Shown here: positions 52,251-62,329 of the stretch, one piece after another | Layout: every line of letters begins with the position of its first letter | Numbering within the stretch: the stretch's first letter is position 1 | Source of the DNA: Lachnospiraceae bacterium | Lineage (GTDB): Bacteria; Bacillota; Clostridia; Lachnospirales; Lachnospiraceae | Length of the DNA: 64,000 nucleotides | Assembly: GCA_017938315.1 (NCBI GenBank) | Contig: JAGBBV010000013.1 | Location: forward strand, 124,001 to 188,000 | Direction of reading: 5' to 3' | Notes under the pieces: generated by a model | The model's input: only the letters and a program-made list of their open reading frames with translations | Database searches by the model: none | What the model was told of the DNA's origin: nothing | Translations under genes and position numbers: made by a program

Positions 52251-53561
52251 ATGAATATAATTTTACTATCCGGTGGTAGTGGAAAACGTTTATGGCCACT
52301 ATCTAATGATATTAGGTCTAAACAGTTCATTAAAATATTTAAGACAAGTGATGGCGAATATGAATCCATGGTACAGAGAGTTTACAGACAGATTCTCTCC
52401 GTGGATAAAGATGCAACCGTGACCATAGCAACTTCCAAGACACAGGTTTCTTCTATTCATAACCAGCTTGGAAACGGTGTGGGGGTTTGCGTAGAACCAT
52501 GTAGAAGAGATACTTTTCCGGCGATTGCTCTTGCTACCACTTATTTGCACGATGTGATGGGTGTGCCGGAGGATGAATCTGTTGTGGTATGTCCTGTGGA
52601 CCCCTATGTAAACCGGGATTATTTTGAAGCAGTACAAAAACTTGGAGAACTTGCGAAAACAGGAGATGCCAATCTGGTCCTGATGGGAATTGAACCTACT
52701 TATCCCAGCGAAAAATACGGATATATTATTCCGGATGGCAAGGAAAATGTGAGCAAGGTGCAGACCTTTAAAGAAAAACCGGATGAAGAAACAGCAAAGA
52801 GCTATATTGCACAAGGGGCACTTTGGAACGGCGGTGTGTTTGCATACAAATTAAAATATGTATTACAAAAAGCACATGAACTGATTGATTATACAGATTA
52901 TCATGATTTGTTCCATAAATATGAAAGCCTGAATAAAATAAGCTTTGACTACGCCGTAGTAGAAAAGGAAGACAATATTCAGGTGATGCGCTTCTCAGGA
53001 GAGTGGAAAGACTTGGGAACATGGAATACCTTGACGGAAGCAATGGAAGAGGCAAGTATTGGAGAAGCAATTTTAAATGATAAATGTGAAAATGTACATG
53101 TTATCAATGAACTTGATGTACCAATTCTTTGTATGGGACTTAAGGATGTGGTGGTATCAGCCAGCGCAGAAGGAATTTTAGTATCTGACAAAGACCAATC
53201 CAGTTATATAAAGCCTTTTGTAGATAAAATAGACCAGCAGATTATGTTTGCGGATAAGTCGTGGGGAAACTTCAGGGTGCTTGACGTGGAAGAAGAAAGT
53301 ATGACGATTAAGGTTACCTTAAATCCGGGACATAGTATGAATTATCATAGCCATGCGAGAAGGGATGAAGTCTGGAATGTGATTTCCGGAAGCGGAAGAG
53401 CTGTTATTGACGGACAGAGTATGCAGGTGAAGACCGGAGATGTAATCACTATGCAGGCAGGCTGTAAGCATACAATATTTGCAGAGACAGAGCTGAAGAT
53501 GATAGAAGTACAAATCGGCAGGGATATTTCCGTGCATGATAAGAAAAAACATGAGTTATAA
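52251..53561 (+). CDS. manC: Mannose-1-phosphate guanylyltransferase with PMI-II cupin domain
   Basis: A 436-residue enzyme. The nucleotidyltransferase half begins IILLSGGSGKRLWPLS and has FKEKPDEETA as its sugar-phosphate loop; the C-terminal ~100 residues are a type II phosphomannose isomerase cupin with MNYHSHARRDEVW and GDVITMQAGCKH. It should make GDP-mannose, perhaps also isomerise fructose 6-phosphate. ATG 52251 lies in a purine-rich AGAGAAAGAGAA context. It is 21 bp before the sugar dehydrogenase gene. Confidence 0.88.
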   Translation: MNIILLSGGSGKRLWPLSNDIRSKQFIKIFKTSDGEYESMVQRVYRQILSVDKDATVTIATSKTQVSSIHNQLGNGVGVCVEPCRRDTFPAIALATTYLHDVMGVPEDESVVVCPVDPYVNRDYFEAVQKLGELAKTGDANLVLMGIEPTYPSEKYGYIIPDGKENVSKVQTFKEKPDEETAKSYIAQGALWNGGVFAYKLKYVLQKAHELIDYTDYHDLFHKYESLNKISFDYAVVEKEDNIQVMRFSGEWKDLGTWNTLTEAMEEASIGEAILNDKCENVHVINELDVPILCMGLKDVVVSASAEGILVSDKDQSSYIKPFVDKIDQQIMFADKSWGNFRVLDVEEESMTIKVTLNPGHSMNYHSHARRDEVWNVISGSGRAVIDGQSMQVKTGDVITMQAGCKHTIFAETELKMIEVQIGRDISVHDKKKHEL

Positions 53562-53582
53562 ATAATGTGAGGTATGGACAAG

Positions 53583-54893
53583 ATGAAAATAGCAGTAGCA
53601 GGAACAGGTTATGTGGGCCTGGTGGCAGGAGTATGTTTTGCAGAAATGGGATATGACGTAACCTGCGTGGATGTAGATGAGAAGAAAGTAGAGACTATGC
53701 GTCAGGGAATCTCCCCCATCTATGAAGACGGATTGGAAGAACTGATGCAGAAGAATAATGCAAGAGGAAATCTGCATTACACAACGGATTATAAGGCTGC
53801 ATATAAAGATGCAGATGCCATTTTTATCGGGGTGGGAACACCTGAGATGCCCGATGGAAGTGCAAATTTAAGTTATATTGCTACCGTTTCCAGACAGATT
53901 GCTGAAAACGTTGAGAAGGATTGCCTTGTAGTGGTGAAGTCCACAGTGCCTGTGGGAACAAACGATAAAGTAGAACAGTTTATTAAAGACTTTTTGGTGC
54001 ACGATGTAAAGGTAGAGGTTGCATCCAATCCGGAATTTTTAGCACAAGGTACAGCAGTTCATGATACACTTCATGCCGCAAGAATTATCATCGGAACGGA
54101 AAGCAAAGAAGCAGAAGCACTCCTTATGAAAATATACGAACCTTTTGGTATTCCCATTGTTTCCGTAAAAAGACGTTCTGCAGAAATGATTAAATATGCA
54201 AGCAATGATTTCCTTGCACTTAAAATTTCTTATATGAATGATATTGCAAACCTTTGTGAACTGGTCGGCGCAGATATTACAGATGTAGCAAAAGGAATGT
54301 GCTATGATGAGCGAATCGGATCCAGGTTTTTAAATGCCGGAATCGGATATGGAGGCAGTTGTTTCCCGAAGGATACCAAAGCACTTAAGTTTCTTGCAAA
54401 GGAACATGGCTATCAGCTCCGTACAGTGGAAGCCTGTGTGGCAGTAAACGCAGATCAGAAAACCCGTTTGTTTGAGAAAGCAAAAGAAAGAATGATTTCT
54501 TTCAGCGGACTAAAAGTAGCGGTTCTTGGTCTTACCTTTAAAGCGGGAACGGATGATTTGAGAGAAGCGCCTTCCATCGATAACATAAAACTGCTTTTGG
54601 AAAACGGAGCAGATATTTATGCTTTTGACCCCAAAGGGGCAGACAGAGCAAAGCAGATTTTCCCGGAAGGAAAGGCAGATAGAGGAACGATGAATTATGT
54701 ATCCTCGCCAAAAGAAGCGTTGGATGGTGCCAATATTTGCTTTGTGTTTACTGAGTGGAAAGAAATGAAAGAACTTACGCCTGCACAGTTTAAGGAATAT
54801 ATGCATACACCCCTTGTGTACGATGGACGTAATCTCTATGTACCGGAAGAAATGAAGCAGGCAGGTGTGGAATATTACAGCATAGGCAGATAG
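53583..54893 (+). CDS. ugd: UDP-glucose 6-dehydrogenase family
   Basis: A 436-residue NAD-dependent dehydrogenase. The Rossmann start IAVAGTGYVGLVAG, the dimer helix and the catalytic Cys260 in GGSCFPKDTKAL are present, with a C-terminal domain GLTFKAGTDDLREAP. UDP-glucose to UDP-glucuronate is the usual reaction; because a ManC-like gene precedes it, GDP-mannose oxidation is a possible alternative. Start at 53583 or 53574; the first gives the family-normal N-terminus. No glycosyltransferases follow, so the polysaccharide locus must be elsewhere. Confidence 0.88.
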   Translation: MKIAVAGTGYVGLVAGVCFAEMGYDVTCVDVDEKKVETMRQGISPIYEDGLEELMQKNNARGNLHYTTDYKAAYKDADAIFIGVGTPEMPDGSANLSYIATVSRQIAENVEKDCLVVVKSTVPVGTNDKVEQFIKDFLVHDVKVEVASNPEFLAQGTAVHDTLHAARIIIGTESKEAEALLMKIYEPFGIPIVSVKRRSAEMIKYASNDFLALKISYMNDIANLCELVGADITDVAKGMCYDERIGSRFLNAGIGYGGSCFPKDTKALKFLAKEHGYQLRTVEACVAVNADQKTRLFEKAKERMISFSGLKVAVLGLTFKAGTDDLREAPSIDNIKLLLENGADIYAFDPKGADRAKQIFPEGKADRGTMNYVSSPKEALDGANICFVFTEWKEMKELTPAQFKEYMHTPLVYDGRNLYVPEEMKQAGVEYYSIGR

Positions 54894-54920
54894 TGTTTTT
54901 GCATTTTTTAGAAAATGCTA

Positions 54921-54949
54921 TTGATTTCTGCGAAAAACGGTGTTAATAT
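54921..54949 (+). promoter_or_regulatory. Promoter of the rimP-nusA-infB operon
   Basis: TTGATT (54921-54926) and TAATAT (54944-54949) are 17 bp apart. Transcription would start near 54956, giving a ~65-base leader before rimP. Confidence 0.6.
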
Positions 54950-54976
54950 AAAGAAGAATTAAATAATGATTACTAG

Positions 54977-55003
54977 AAAGTGGACTTGCAAGTCCACTTT
55001 TTT
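54977..55003 (+). terminator. Intrinsic terminator in the rimP leader (likely attenuator)
   Basis: AAAGTGGACT (54977-54986) pairs exactly with AGTCCACTTT (54991-55000) around TGCA, followed by further Ts. It lies 17 bases before the rimP start and downstream of the operon promoter. In B. subtilis the equivalent operon is reported to be autoregulated by NusA-dependent termination in its leader, which this arrangement closely resembles. Confidence 0.75.
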
Positions 55004-55019
55004 GTTGCGAGGTGAGAGA

Positions 55020-55487
55020 ATGTCAAAGAGGGAAACCTATGAAACAAGGACAGAAGAAATACTTTTGCCGATAGTGGAAAAGTATGGCGTTGAAATCTAT
55101 GACGTAGAATATGTCAAGGAAGGAAGCGACTGGTACTTGCGTGCTTACATCGACAAAGAAAAAGGCGTTAACATTAATGACTGCGAGGCAGTCAGCAGGG
55201 CACTTTCTGATGAACTGGATAAGGCAGACTTTATTGAAGATGCTTATATATTGGAAGTGAGCAGTCCCGGACTTGGGAGGACGTTAAAGAAAGATAAGCA
55301 TTTACAAAAAAGTTTGGGAGAACTTGTTGAACTGAAAACTTATAAACCTATAAATGGCACAAAAGAGTTTGAAGGAACTTTAAAAGCTTTTGACGAAAAG
55401 CAACTTGTTTTGGAAACAGAAGAAGAAAAAGAACTGGTATTTGAGAGAAATGATATTGCCATGGTCAGATTGGCATTTGATTTTTAA
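55020..55487 (+). CDS. rimP: Ribosome maturation factor RimP
   Basis: A 155-residue protein needed for 30S subunit assembly. The family features ILLPIVEKYGVEIYDVEYVKEG, ISRALSDELD-like helix and LEVSSPGLGRTLKKDKHL are present. ATG 55020 follows GCGAGGTGAG; the frame upstream runs through the leader hairpin and is not coding. It is the first gene of the classic transcription/translation operon. Confidence 0.95.
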   Translation: MSKRETYETRTEEILLPIVEKYGVEIYDVEYVKEGSDWYLRAYIDKEKGVNINDCEAVSRALSDELDKADFIEDAYILEVSSPGLGRTLKKDKHLQKSLGELVELKTYKPINGTKEFEGTLKAFDEKQLVLETEEEKELVFERNDIAMVRLAFDF

Positions 55488-55519
55488 AAATTAAGAAAGG
55501 GATAAGGGATAAAGGAAAA

Positions 55520-56668
55520 ATGAACAAGGAATTAATGGAAGCATTGGATATTTTAGAAAAGGAGAAAGAAATCAGCAAGGAAACATTATTCGAAGCCATT
55601 GAAAATTCGCTGATTACTGCTTGCAAGAATCATTTCGGCAAATCAGACAATGTAAAAGTAGAAATTGACAGGGATACCTGTGATTTCCTTTGCTATGCGG
55701 AAAGAGAAGTTGTTTTAGAAGTAGAAGATGATTGCCTGCAGATTACCTTAGAGGATGCACAGAAAATCAAATCTGATGCAAAAGTCGGCGACATCTTAAA
55801 TGTAGAGATTAAGTCTAAAGAATTTGGACGTATTGCAACACAGAATGCAAAGAATGTTATTTTACAAAAAATCAGAGAAGAAGAAAGAAGCGTTATCTAT
55901 AATCAGTATTTTGAAAAAGAAAAAGATGTTGTGACAGGTATCGTTCAGCGCTATGTTGGAAAGAACATCAGTATTAATTTAGGTAAAGCTGACGGTATAT
56001 TAAATGAAAGTGAGCAGGTAAAGGGAGAATACTTTAAGCCCACTGAGAGAATTAAGGTATATATTCTGGAAGTTAAGAATACACCTAAGGGACCCAGAAT
56101 TTTAGTAAGCCGTACACATCCTGAACTTGTTAAGCGGTTATTTGAATCTGAAGTAACTGAAATTAAAGACGGAACAGTTGAAATTATGAGCATTGCCAGA
56201 GAAGCAGGAAGCAGAACAAAAATGGCAGTCCGTACCACAAATCCTAACGTAGATGCAGTAGGTGCCTGCGTTGGTTTAAATGGTGCGAGAGTAAATTCTA
56301 TTGTAGAAGAACTTCGTGGTGAAAAGATTGACATCATTAACTGGGACGAAAACCCCGGTAACCTGATTCAGAATGCATTATCACCTGCAAAGATCGTTGC
56401 AGTATTTGCAGATCCGGATGAAAAGACTGCTAAGGTAGTTGTTCCTGATTACCAGTTATCTCTTGCAATCGGTAAAGAAGGTCAGAATGCAAGACTTGCA
56501 GCAAGACTTACCGGTTATAAGATTGACATTAAGAGCGAAACACAGGCGAAAGATGCTCTCGGATTCCGTTATGAAGATTATATGGATGAGTATGATGAGT
56601 ACGAAGAGGGAGAATACGAAGAAGATTACGAGGAATATGAAGAAGCAGAAGATGGCGACCTTGTATAA
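55520..56668 (+). CDS. nusA: Transcription termination/antitermination factor NusA
   Basis: A 382-residue NusA with the N-terminal RNA-polymerase-binding domain, an S1 domain (about 135-200), and two KH domains (NGARVNSIVEEL and SIGKEGQNARLAARLTGYKI-type stretches). It modulates pausing and intrinsic termination. The last ~30 residues are a run of Glu, Asp and Tyr, which is unlike B. subtilis NusA but seen in some Clostridia. It lies 32 bp after rimP and may regulate the leader terminator of its own operon. Confidence 0.96.
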   Translation: MNKELMEALDILEKEKEISKETLFEAIENSLITACKNHFGKSDNVKVEIDRDTCDFLCYAEREVVLEVEDDCLQITLEDAQKIKSDAKVGDILNVEIKSKEFGRIATQNAKNVILQKIREEERSVIYNQYFEKEKDVVTGIVQRYVGKNISINLGKADGILNESEQVKGEYFKPTERIKVYILEVKNTPKGPRILVSRTHPELVKRLFESEVTEIKDGTVEIMSIAREAGSRTKMAVRTTNPNVDAVGACVGLNGARVNSIVEELRGEKIDIINWDENPGNLIQNALSPAKIVAVFADPDEKTAKVVVPDYQLSLAIGKEGQNARLAARLTGYKIDIKSETQAKDALGFRYEDYMDEYDEYEEGEYEEDYEEYEEAEDGDLV

Positions 56669-56682
56669 GAAAGGAGCATCCT

Positions 56683-56952
56683 ATGGCAAAAAAAATTCCC
56701 TTAAGACAATGCGTGGGCTGCGGTGAAATGAAAAGCAAAAAAGAAATGATGCGTGTTTTAAAAACGCCGGAGGAAACCATTGTGTTAGATAAGACAGGCA
56801 AGAAAAACGGCAGAGGAGCTTATCTTTGCGTGGAAAAGGAATGTCTGTTAAAGGCAAGAAAAAATAAAGGATTGGAACGGTCTTTTAAGATGAGTATTCC
56901 AAATGAAGTCTATGACAGTCTCGAAAAGGAGTTTGATGAAGAAAATGGATAA
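56683..56952 (+). CDS. ylxR: YlxR/RnpM family protein
   Basis: An 89-residue RNA-binding protein of the YlxR (DUF448) family, shown in B. subtilis to bind RNase P RNA and lower its activity. RQCVGCGEMKSKKEMMRV and the diagnostic GRGAYLC are present. AAAGGAG precedes ATG 56683. It overlaps the next gene by 17 bp. Confidence 0.94.
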   Translation: MAKKIPLRQCVGCGEMKSKKEMMRVLKTPEETIVLDKTGKKNGRGAYLCVEKECLLKARKNKGLERSFKMSIPNEVYDSLEKEFDEENG

Positions 56953-57265
56953 AGTCTTATCCCTTTTAGGCCTTTCTGCCAGGGGAAGAAATCTGGTGAG
57001 CGGAGAGTTTTCTACTGAAAAAGCAGTAAAAGAAGGAAAAGCAGCACTGGTTATTATCGGAACAGATGCATCTGATAATACAAAAAAGATGTTCACCAAT
57101 ATGTGTAATTACCGAAGCATACCGATTTATTTTTACAGTACCAAGGAAGAAATAGGTAGGGCTATCGGCAAGCAGATGAGAGCATCTGTGGCAGTGACTG
57201 ATTTCGGAATGGCAGCAAATATAGAGAAACATTTGGATGCATTAAAAGAATGCGGAGGTAAATAA
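56936..57265 (+). CDS. ylxQ: L7Ae-type ribosomal protein YlxQ
   Basis: A 109-residue L7Ae/L30e-like protein that probably binds kink-turn RNA. The pattern VLSLLGLSARGRNLVSGE and LVIIGTDASDNTKK is typical. ATG 56936 lies just after AAGGAG; ATG 56945 is an alternative. The stop codon adjoins the infB start. Confidence 0.92.
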   Translation: MKKMDKVLSLLGLSARGRNLVSGEFSTEKAVKEGKAALVIIGTDASDNTKKMFTNMCNYRSIPIYFYSTKEEIGRAIGKQMRASVAVTDFGMAANIEKHLDALKECGGK

Positions 57266-60052
57266 ATGGCAAAAATGAAAGTGCATGAACTTGCAAAAGA
57301 ATTGAACATACAAAGCAAAGAAGTGATTACTTTTTTGCAGGAAAAAGGATTTGAAGTAAAAGCGGCACAGTCATCAATTGAAGATGATGCAATTACCCTT
57401 GTAAAAAAGCAATTTGGTCAGGAAACTGTAAAGGCAGAAGAAAAAGCACCTGCAAAAGAACCGGTAAAGGAAGTTACTGCAAAGACAGAGGAAAATGCTA
57501 CGGTTAAAGCAGAGGAAGCACCCAAAAAGAAAAAGAAAATTATTTTTGTAAGCAATCCTCATAACAGCAACATTCCCGGACAGCGTCCTTCCGGTGGCGA
57601 AAGACGCCCGATGCAAGGCCAAAACCAGGGAGGCAGACCTCAGGGACAAGGAAACCGTCCCGGTCAGGGAAGAGCCCAGGAAGCTCCCCATAAGATTATC
57701 AGACCTCTTACAGCCCCCACTGCACCGGATAATGTAAAACCGGATTTTAAAGAAAACGCAAGAAGAATGGAAAGCGAAAGAATTGCGGCTAAAAATGCAG
57801 CAGTGCAAAAAGACAACAGAGAGAACAAAGATAATGCACAAACTGCGCAGGGCTCTAAAGCACCGGCAAGGGAAGAAAGAAATAACAGAAATGAAAGAAA
57901 TACAAATAATACAAGAGAACCAAGAAATGAAGGAAGGGGTAATTCCTTCGGCAATCGTCAGGGTTCTGCAAATAGCAGGAATGATTTCCGTGATGGTGGC
58001 AATAACCAGAGTGGTAACAGACCTAATCAGGGTGGTCAGCGCCCTGAAAGAGCAAATGGCGGGCAGGACAATCGATTTAAAAAAGGTGAAAAGCCCGGTA
58101 AGAGCTTTGTTTCAGAAGCACCGGTAAAGGATCTTGAAAAGCCCAGAGCAGATGAAAAGCGCAGAAGCAATCAGGACCGTGACAAGAAGTCAAGAAAAGA
58201 TTTCATTTATGAAGAGGATGATGTAGCAGTAAAGGGCAAAAATAAGGCAGGAAAATTCATCAAGCCGGAGAAAAAAGTGGAAACAGTGGTTGAGGAGCAG
58301 ATTAAGGTAATTACCATTCCTGAGTCACTTACCATTAAAGACCTTGCAGATAAGATGAAAATGCAGCCCTCTGTAATTATTAAAAAATTGTTCTTACAGG
58401 GACAGATTGTAACCGTTAACTCTGAAATTTCTTTTGAAGATGCTGAAAATATTGCAATCGAATATGAAATCATTTGTGAGAAGAAAGTAAAGGTTGACGT
58501 AATTGAAGAACTCTTAAAAGAAGAGGACGAGGCAGAAGAAAGCTTAGAAAACAGACCGCCTGTTATTTGTGTTATGGGTCATGTTGACCATGGTAAAACG
58601 TCCCTTCTTGATGCAATCCGTAAAACAAATGTAACGGATAAAGAAGCCGGAGGTATTACACAGCACATAGGTGCGTATACTGTAACAATAAACGGACAGA
58701 CTATTACATTCCTTGATACACCGGGACATGAAGCGTTTACTGCTATGCGTATGCGTGGTGCAAATGCAACAGATATTGCTATCCTTGTTGTTGCTGCTGA
58801 TGATGGTGTTATGCCCCAGACAGTGGAAGCAATCAATCATGCTAAGGCTGCAGGCATTGAAATTATTGTAGCAGTAAATAAGATTGATAAGCCCAGCGCA
58901 AACATTGATAGAGTAAAACAGGAAATGACAGAGTACGAACTCATTCCTGTAGATTGGGGCGGAAGCACAGAATTTGTACCTGTATCCGCAAAATCAGGGG
59001 AAGGTATTGAAGACCTCCTTGAAACCATTCTTCTTACTGCAGAAATCTTAGAATTGAAAGCAAATCCTGACAGAAGAGCAAGAGGTCTTGTAATCGAAGC
59101 TGAGCTTGACAAGGGCCGTGGTCCTGTTGCAACTGTACTTGTACAGAAAGGTACCTTGCATGTAGGTGACTTTATTTCAGCAGGCGCAAGTCATGGCAAA
59201 GTAAGAGCTATGGTAGACGATAAGGGAAGAAGAGTAAAAGAAGCAACTCCTTCTACACCTGTGGAAATTTTAGGTCTTTCCGATGTGCCCAGTGCAGGTG
59301 AAGTATTTATTGCACATGAAAGTGATAAGGTTGCAAAATCCTATGCAGAAACTTATTTGGCACAGAACAAAGAAAAAATGCTGGAAGAAACAAAAGCAAA
59401 AATGTCTCTTGATGATTTGTTTACCCAGATTCAGGCAGGCAATCTGAAAGAACTTAATATTATTGTAAAAGCAGACGTTCAGGGTAGTGTTGAGGCTGTA
59501 AAACAGAGCCTTATGAAGCTGTCAAATGAAGAAGTTGTGGTGAAGTGTATCCATGGAGGAGTTGGTGCAATCAACGAATCCGACGTAACACTTGCATCTG
59601 CATCAAATGCGATTATTATCGGATTTAATGTACGCCCTGATGTGACAGCAAAGACCATCGCAGAGCGTGAAGGCGTAGATGTAAAACTGTATAAGGTTAT
59701 CTACCAGGCAATTGAAGATATTGAAGCAGCCATGAAGGGTATGCTTGATCCTATTTTCGAAGAAAAAGTAATCGGTCATGCAGAAGTAAGACAGATATTC
59801 AAAGCATCTGCAGTAGGTAATATCGCAGGTTCTTACGTACTTGACGGTATCTTCCAAAGAGGCTGTAAGGTTCGTATTACCAGAGAAGGTGAACAGATTT
59901 ATGAAGGTGAACTTGCATCCTTAAAGCGTTTCAAAGACGATGTGAAGGAAGTAAAAGCAGGATTCGAATGTGGTCTTGTATTTGAAGGTTTTGACCGGAT
60001 GCAGGAATTTGATATTGTGGAAGCTTATATTATGGTGGAGGTTCCCAGGTGA
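57266..60052 (+). CDS. infB: Translation initiation factor IF-2
   Basis: A 928-residue IF-2. The N-terminus has an IF2N domain ([16 protein letters not shown]), then a disordered, Gly/Arg/Asn/Gln-rich linker at about 95-310, then a second IF2N and the GTPase core with GHVDHGKT at 438-445, DTPGHEAF and NKIDK. Domains II, III and IV follow normally. It places initiator tRNA on the 30S subunit. ATG 57266 follows CGGAGG. The linker is long and low in complexity but not unusual for the family. Confidence 0.97.
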   Translation: MAKMKVHELAKELNIQSKEVITFLQEKGFEVKAAQSSIEDDAITLVKKQFGQETVKAEEKAPAKEPVKEVTAKTEENATVKAEEAPKKKKKIIFVSNPHNSNIPGQRPSGGERRPMQGQNQGGRPQGQGNRPGQGRAQEAPHKIIRPLTAPTAPDNVKPDFKENARRMESERIAAKNAAVQKDNRENKDNAQTAQGSKAPAREERNNRNERNTNNTREPRNEGRGNSFGNRQGSANSRNDFRDGGNNQSGNRPNQGGQRPERANGGQDNRFKKGEKPGKSFVSEAPVKDLEKPRADEKRRSNQDRDKKSRKDFIYEEDDVAVKGKNKAGKFIKPEKKVETVVEEQIKVITIPESLTIKDLADKMKMQPSVIIKKLFLQGQIVTVNSEISFEDAENIAIEYEIICEKKVKVDVIEELLKEEDEAEESLENRPPVICVMGHVDHGKTSLLDAIRKTNVTDKEAGGITQHIGAYTVTINGQTITFLDTPGHEAFTAMRMRGANATDIAILVVAADDGVMPQTVEAINHAKAAGIEIIVAVNKIDKPSANIDRVKQEMTEYELIPVDWGGSTEFVPVSAKSGEGIEDLLETILLTAEILELKANPDRRARGLVIEAELDKGRGPVATVLVQKGTLHVGDFISAGASHGKVRAMVDDKGRRVKEATPSTPVEILGLSDVPSAGEVFIAHESDKVAKSYAETYLAQNKEKMLEETKAKMSLDDLFTQIQAGNLKELNIIVKADVQGSVEAVKQSLMKLSNEEVVVKCIHGGVGAINESDVTLASASNAIIIGFNVRPDVTAKTIAEREGVDVKLYKVIYQAIEDIEAAMKGMLDPIFEEKVIGHAEVRQIFKASAVGNIAGSYVLDGIFQRGCKVRITREGEQIYEGELASLKRFKDDVKEVKAGFECGLVFEGFDRMQEFDIVEAYIMVEVPR

Positions 60053-60417
60053 GAAAAAACAGTATGAAAAACACCCGTATTAACGGGGAGGTGCAAAGAG
60101 TGCTTGCAGAAGTAATAAGGGGTGAAATTAAGGATCCAAGGATCAGCCCCCTTACCTCTGTGGTAGCAGTTGAGGTTGCACCTGATTTAAAAACCTGTAA
60201 GGCATGGATTAGTGTATACGGGGATGAACAGGTGATTTCGGATACCTTGGCAGGACTTAAGAGTGCAGAAGGATATATCAAAAATCAGCTTGCTAAGAAA
60301 ATTAATCTTCGCAATACACCGGAAATCCGTTTCATCGTTGATGAATCCATTGCTTATGGTGTAAGAATGTCGAAGCTTATTGATGATGTAATCAGCAATG
60401 ACAACCGTGAAGAATAG
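60049..60417 (+). CDS. rbfA: Ribosome-binding factor A
   Basis: A 122-residue 30S maturation factor with [22 protein letters not shown] and the KH-like [18 protein letters not shown]. The GTG at 60049 overlaps the infB stop (GTGA) and has GGAGG 8 bases upstream; ATG 60064 is the alternative. It belongs to the rimP-to-ribF operon. Confidence 0.95.
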   Translation: MRKNSMKNTRINGEVQRVLAEVIRGEIKDPRISPLTSVVAVEVAPDLKTCKAWISVYGDEQVISDTLAGLKSAEGYIKNQLAKKINLRNTPEIRFIVDESIAYGVRMSKLIDDVISNDNREE

Positions 60418-60426
60418 GGAGTGTCT

Positions 60427-61377
60427 ATGAATATTTTTGAAGAAGTAAAAGGTGCAAAGACCATTGGCATTAGTGGACATATCAGACCTGACGGAGACTG
60501 CGTAGGCTCCGTCATGGGACTGTATCTGTATTTAAAGAAGATTTGTCCAAAAGCAAAAATTCAGGTGATGCTGGAACAACCTGCTGATATTTTTTCCTGT
60601 ATCGCGGGAGTTGAAGAAATAAACAGTGATTTTGAGCCGATCACAGACTGCTTTGATGTCTTTATTGCACTGGACTGCGAAAAGACAAGGCTTGGAGAAG
60701 CAGAGAAGTACTTTGACCATGCGGGAAAGAAAATAAATATTGATCACCATATAAGCAATGCTACAGGCTGCGGGGATGTTAATTTTGTTGTACCAACAGC
60801 CAGTTCTGCAAGCGAGCTGGTGTACAAGGTTTTGGAGGATAAATCCCAAATTGATGCAGAGATTGCCAAGGCACTTTACATAGGAATCATTCACGATACC
60901 GGTGTGTTCCAGTATTCCAATACCGCACCGGAAACATTGGAGATTGCAGCAAAACTGATTGCTTACGGTTTTGATTTCCCGAAACTGATTGACAGTACTT
61001 TTTATGAGAAAACATATGTACAGAATCAGATTATGGGAAGAGCACTGCTGGAAAGCATTCTATTTATGGATGGTAAATGTATTGTCAGCATGATAGATAA
61101 GAAAACCATGGCTTTTTACAATGCAGCTCCACATGACCTTGATGGAATCGTAAACCAGCTTCGAAACACAAAAGGAGTGGAGTGTGCCATATTTATGTAT
61201 GAGACCGGTTCACTAGAATACAAAGTAAGTCTTCGCTCAAACGGAGAGCTTGATGTGGCAAAAGTGGCATCCTTTTTTGGAGGCGGCGGACATGTGAAAG
61301 CAGCAGGAGTTACCATGCAGGGAACTTTCCATGATATTGTCAATAATTTATCTGCACAGATTGCAAAGCAGTTATAG
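60427..61377 (+). CDS. nrnA: DHH/DHHA1 phosphoesterase (NrnA-like)
   Basis: A 316-residue DHH-family enzyme of the NrnA/GdpP-soluble type that degrades nanoRNA, pAp or pApA-like molecules. SGHIRPDGDCVGS holds the first metal Asp residues, IDHHISN is the DHH motif, and GGGGHVKAAG is the DHHA1 glycine motif. ATG 60427 is taken over GTG 60421 for ribosome-site spacing. Its place between rbfA and truB is standard in Firmicutes. Confidence 0.93.
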   Translation: MNIFEEVKGAKTIGISGHIRPDGDCVGSVMGLYLYLKKICPKAKIQVMLEQPADIFSCIAGVEEINSDFEPITDCFDVFIALDCEKTRLGEAEKYFDHAGKKINIDHHISNATGCGDVNFVVPTASSASELVYKVLEDKSQIDAEIAKALYIGIIHDTGVFQYSNTAPETLEIAAKLIAYGFDFPKLIDSTFYEKTYVQNQIMGRALLESILFMDGKCIVSMIDKKTMAFYNAAPHDLDGIVNQLRNTKGVECAIFMYETGSLEYKVSLRSNGELDVAKVASFFGGGGHVKAAGVTMQGTFHDIVNNLSAQIAKQL

Positions 61378-61403
61378 GAGTGTAGAAAAGTCAGGAGAAA
61401 ACT

Positions 61404-62306
61404 ATGTTCCACGGAATGATAAATGTCTATAAGGAAAAAGGCTATACATCCCATGATGTGGTTGCCAAGCTTCGTGGTATCTGTAAACAGAAAAAAATAG
61501 GACATACAGGAACCCTTGATCCGGATGCGGTGGGGGTTCTTCCTGTTTGTTTGGGAAATGCTACGAAATTATGTGATATGCTTACAGACAAGGAAAAAGA
61601 ATATATTGCGGAATTTAAGCTTGGCATTACTACCGATACCCAGGATATTTCAGGGAAAGTGCTGGAAGAGAAGGAAATCCATGTATCAAAGAAGCAGGCA
61701 GAAGATACGATTATGTCTTTTATGGGGCATTATGACCAGATTCCGCCCATGTATTCCGCACTTAAAGTAAATGGAAAAAAACTTTATGAGCTTGCCCGGG
61801 AAGGGAAGGAAGTAGAGAGAAAGAGCCGTCCGGTGACGATTTTTGAAATAGAAATTATGGATGAAAAATTTCCGGAATTTATGATCCGGGTACGCTGCTC
61901 CAAGGGCACATATATTAGGACACTGTGTCATGATATTGGACAGAAACTGGGCTGCGGAGCTGTTATGACATCATTAAAAAGAACCAAGTCCGGATGTTTT
62001 TTTGTAGAAAATGCATATGGGCTTGATGAAATCCAAAAGAGAAGTGATGATGGCACATTACAGAGTATTATTATTCCGGCAGAAAAGATGTTTGAGAATC
62101 TGCTTGCAGTAGAGGCAGAAGAAAGTGCCGGAAAAGCACTTGCAAACGGTAACCAGCTTAAAAAGGGTGAATATGTGACTACAGAGGAATTGAAACCGGA
62201 GCAACAGGTAAGACTTTACCGTTATGACGGACAGTTCCAAGGGGTATACCGCTATGACGCAAGACGCAAATTATTATGCCCGGTACAGCTGTTTTTCGGG
62301 GAATAA
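61404..62306 (+). CDS. truB: tRNA pseudouridine-55 synthase
   Basis: A 300-residue TruB that makes pseudouridine 55 in the T loop of tRNAs. The catalytic Asp39 is in HTGTLDPDAVGVLP; RCSKGTYIRTLCHDIG and a C-terminal PUA-like domain are present. CAGGAG precedes ATG 61404. It is 26 bp after nrnA. Confidence 0.96.
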   Translation: MFHGMINVYKEKGYTSHDVVAKLRGICKQKKIGHTGTLDPDAVGVLPVCLGNATKLCDMLTDKEKEYIAEFKLGITTDTQDISGKVLEEKEIHVSKKQAEDTIMSFMGHYDQIPPMYSALKVNGKKLYELAREGKEVERKSRPVTIFEIEIMDEKFPEFMIRVRCSKGTYIRTLCHDIGQKLGCGAVMTSLKRTKSGCFFVENAYGLDEIQKRSDDGTLQSIIIPAEKMFENLLAVEAEESAGKALANGNQLKKGEYVTTEELKPEQQVRLYRYDGQFQGVYRYDARRKLLCPVQLFFGE

Positions 62307-62329
62307 TAAGTGAGAAAGGTACAGATAGA

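Noticed and set aside
57374-57954. Minus-strand frames rich in Phe, Leu and Ser opposite infB
   Set aside because: They mirror the Lys/Glu/Arg-rich IF-2 linker and show no family features.
61378-62329. FMN riboswitch for ribF
   Set aside because: ribF is embedded in the truB operon with a 23 bp gap, leaving no room for the aptamer.
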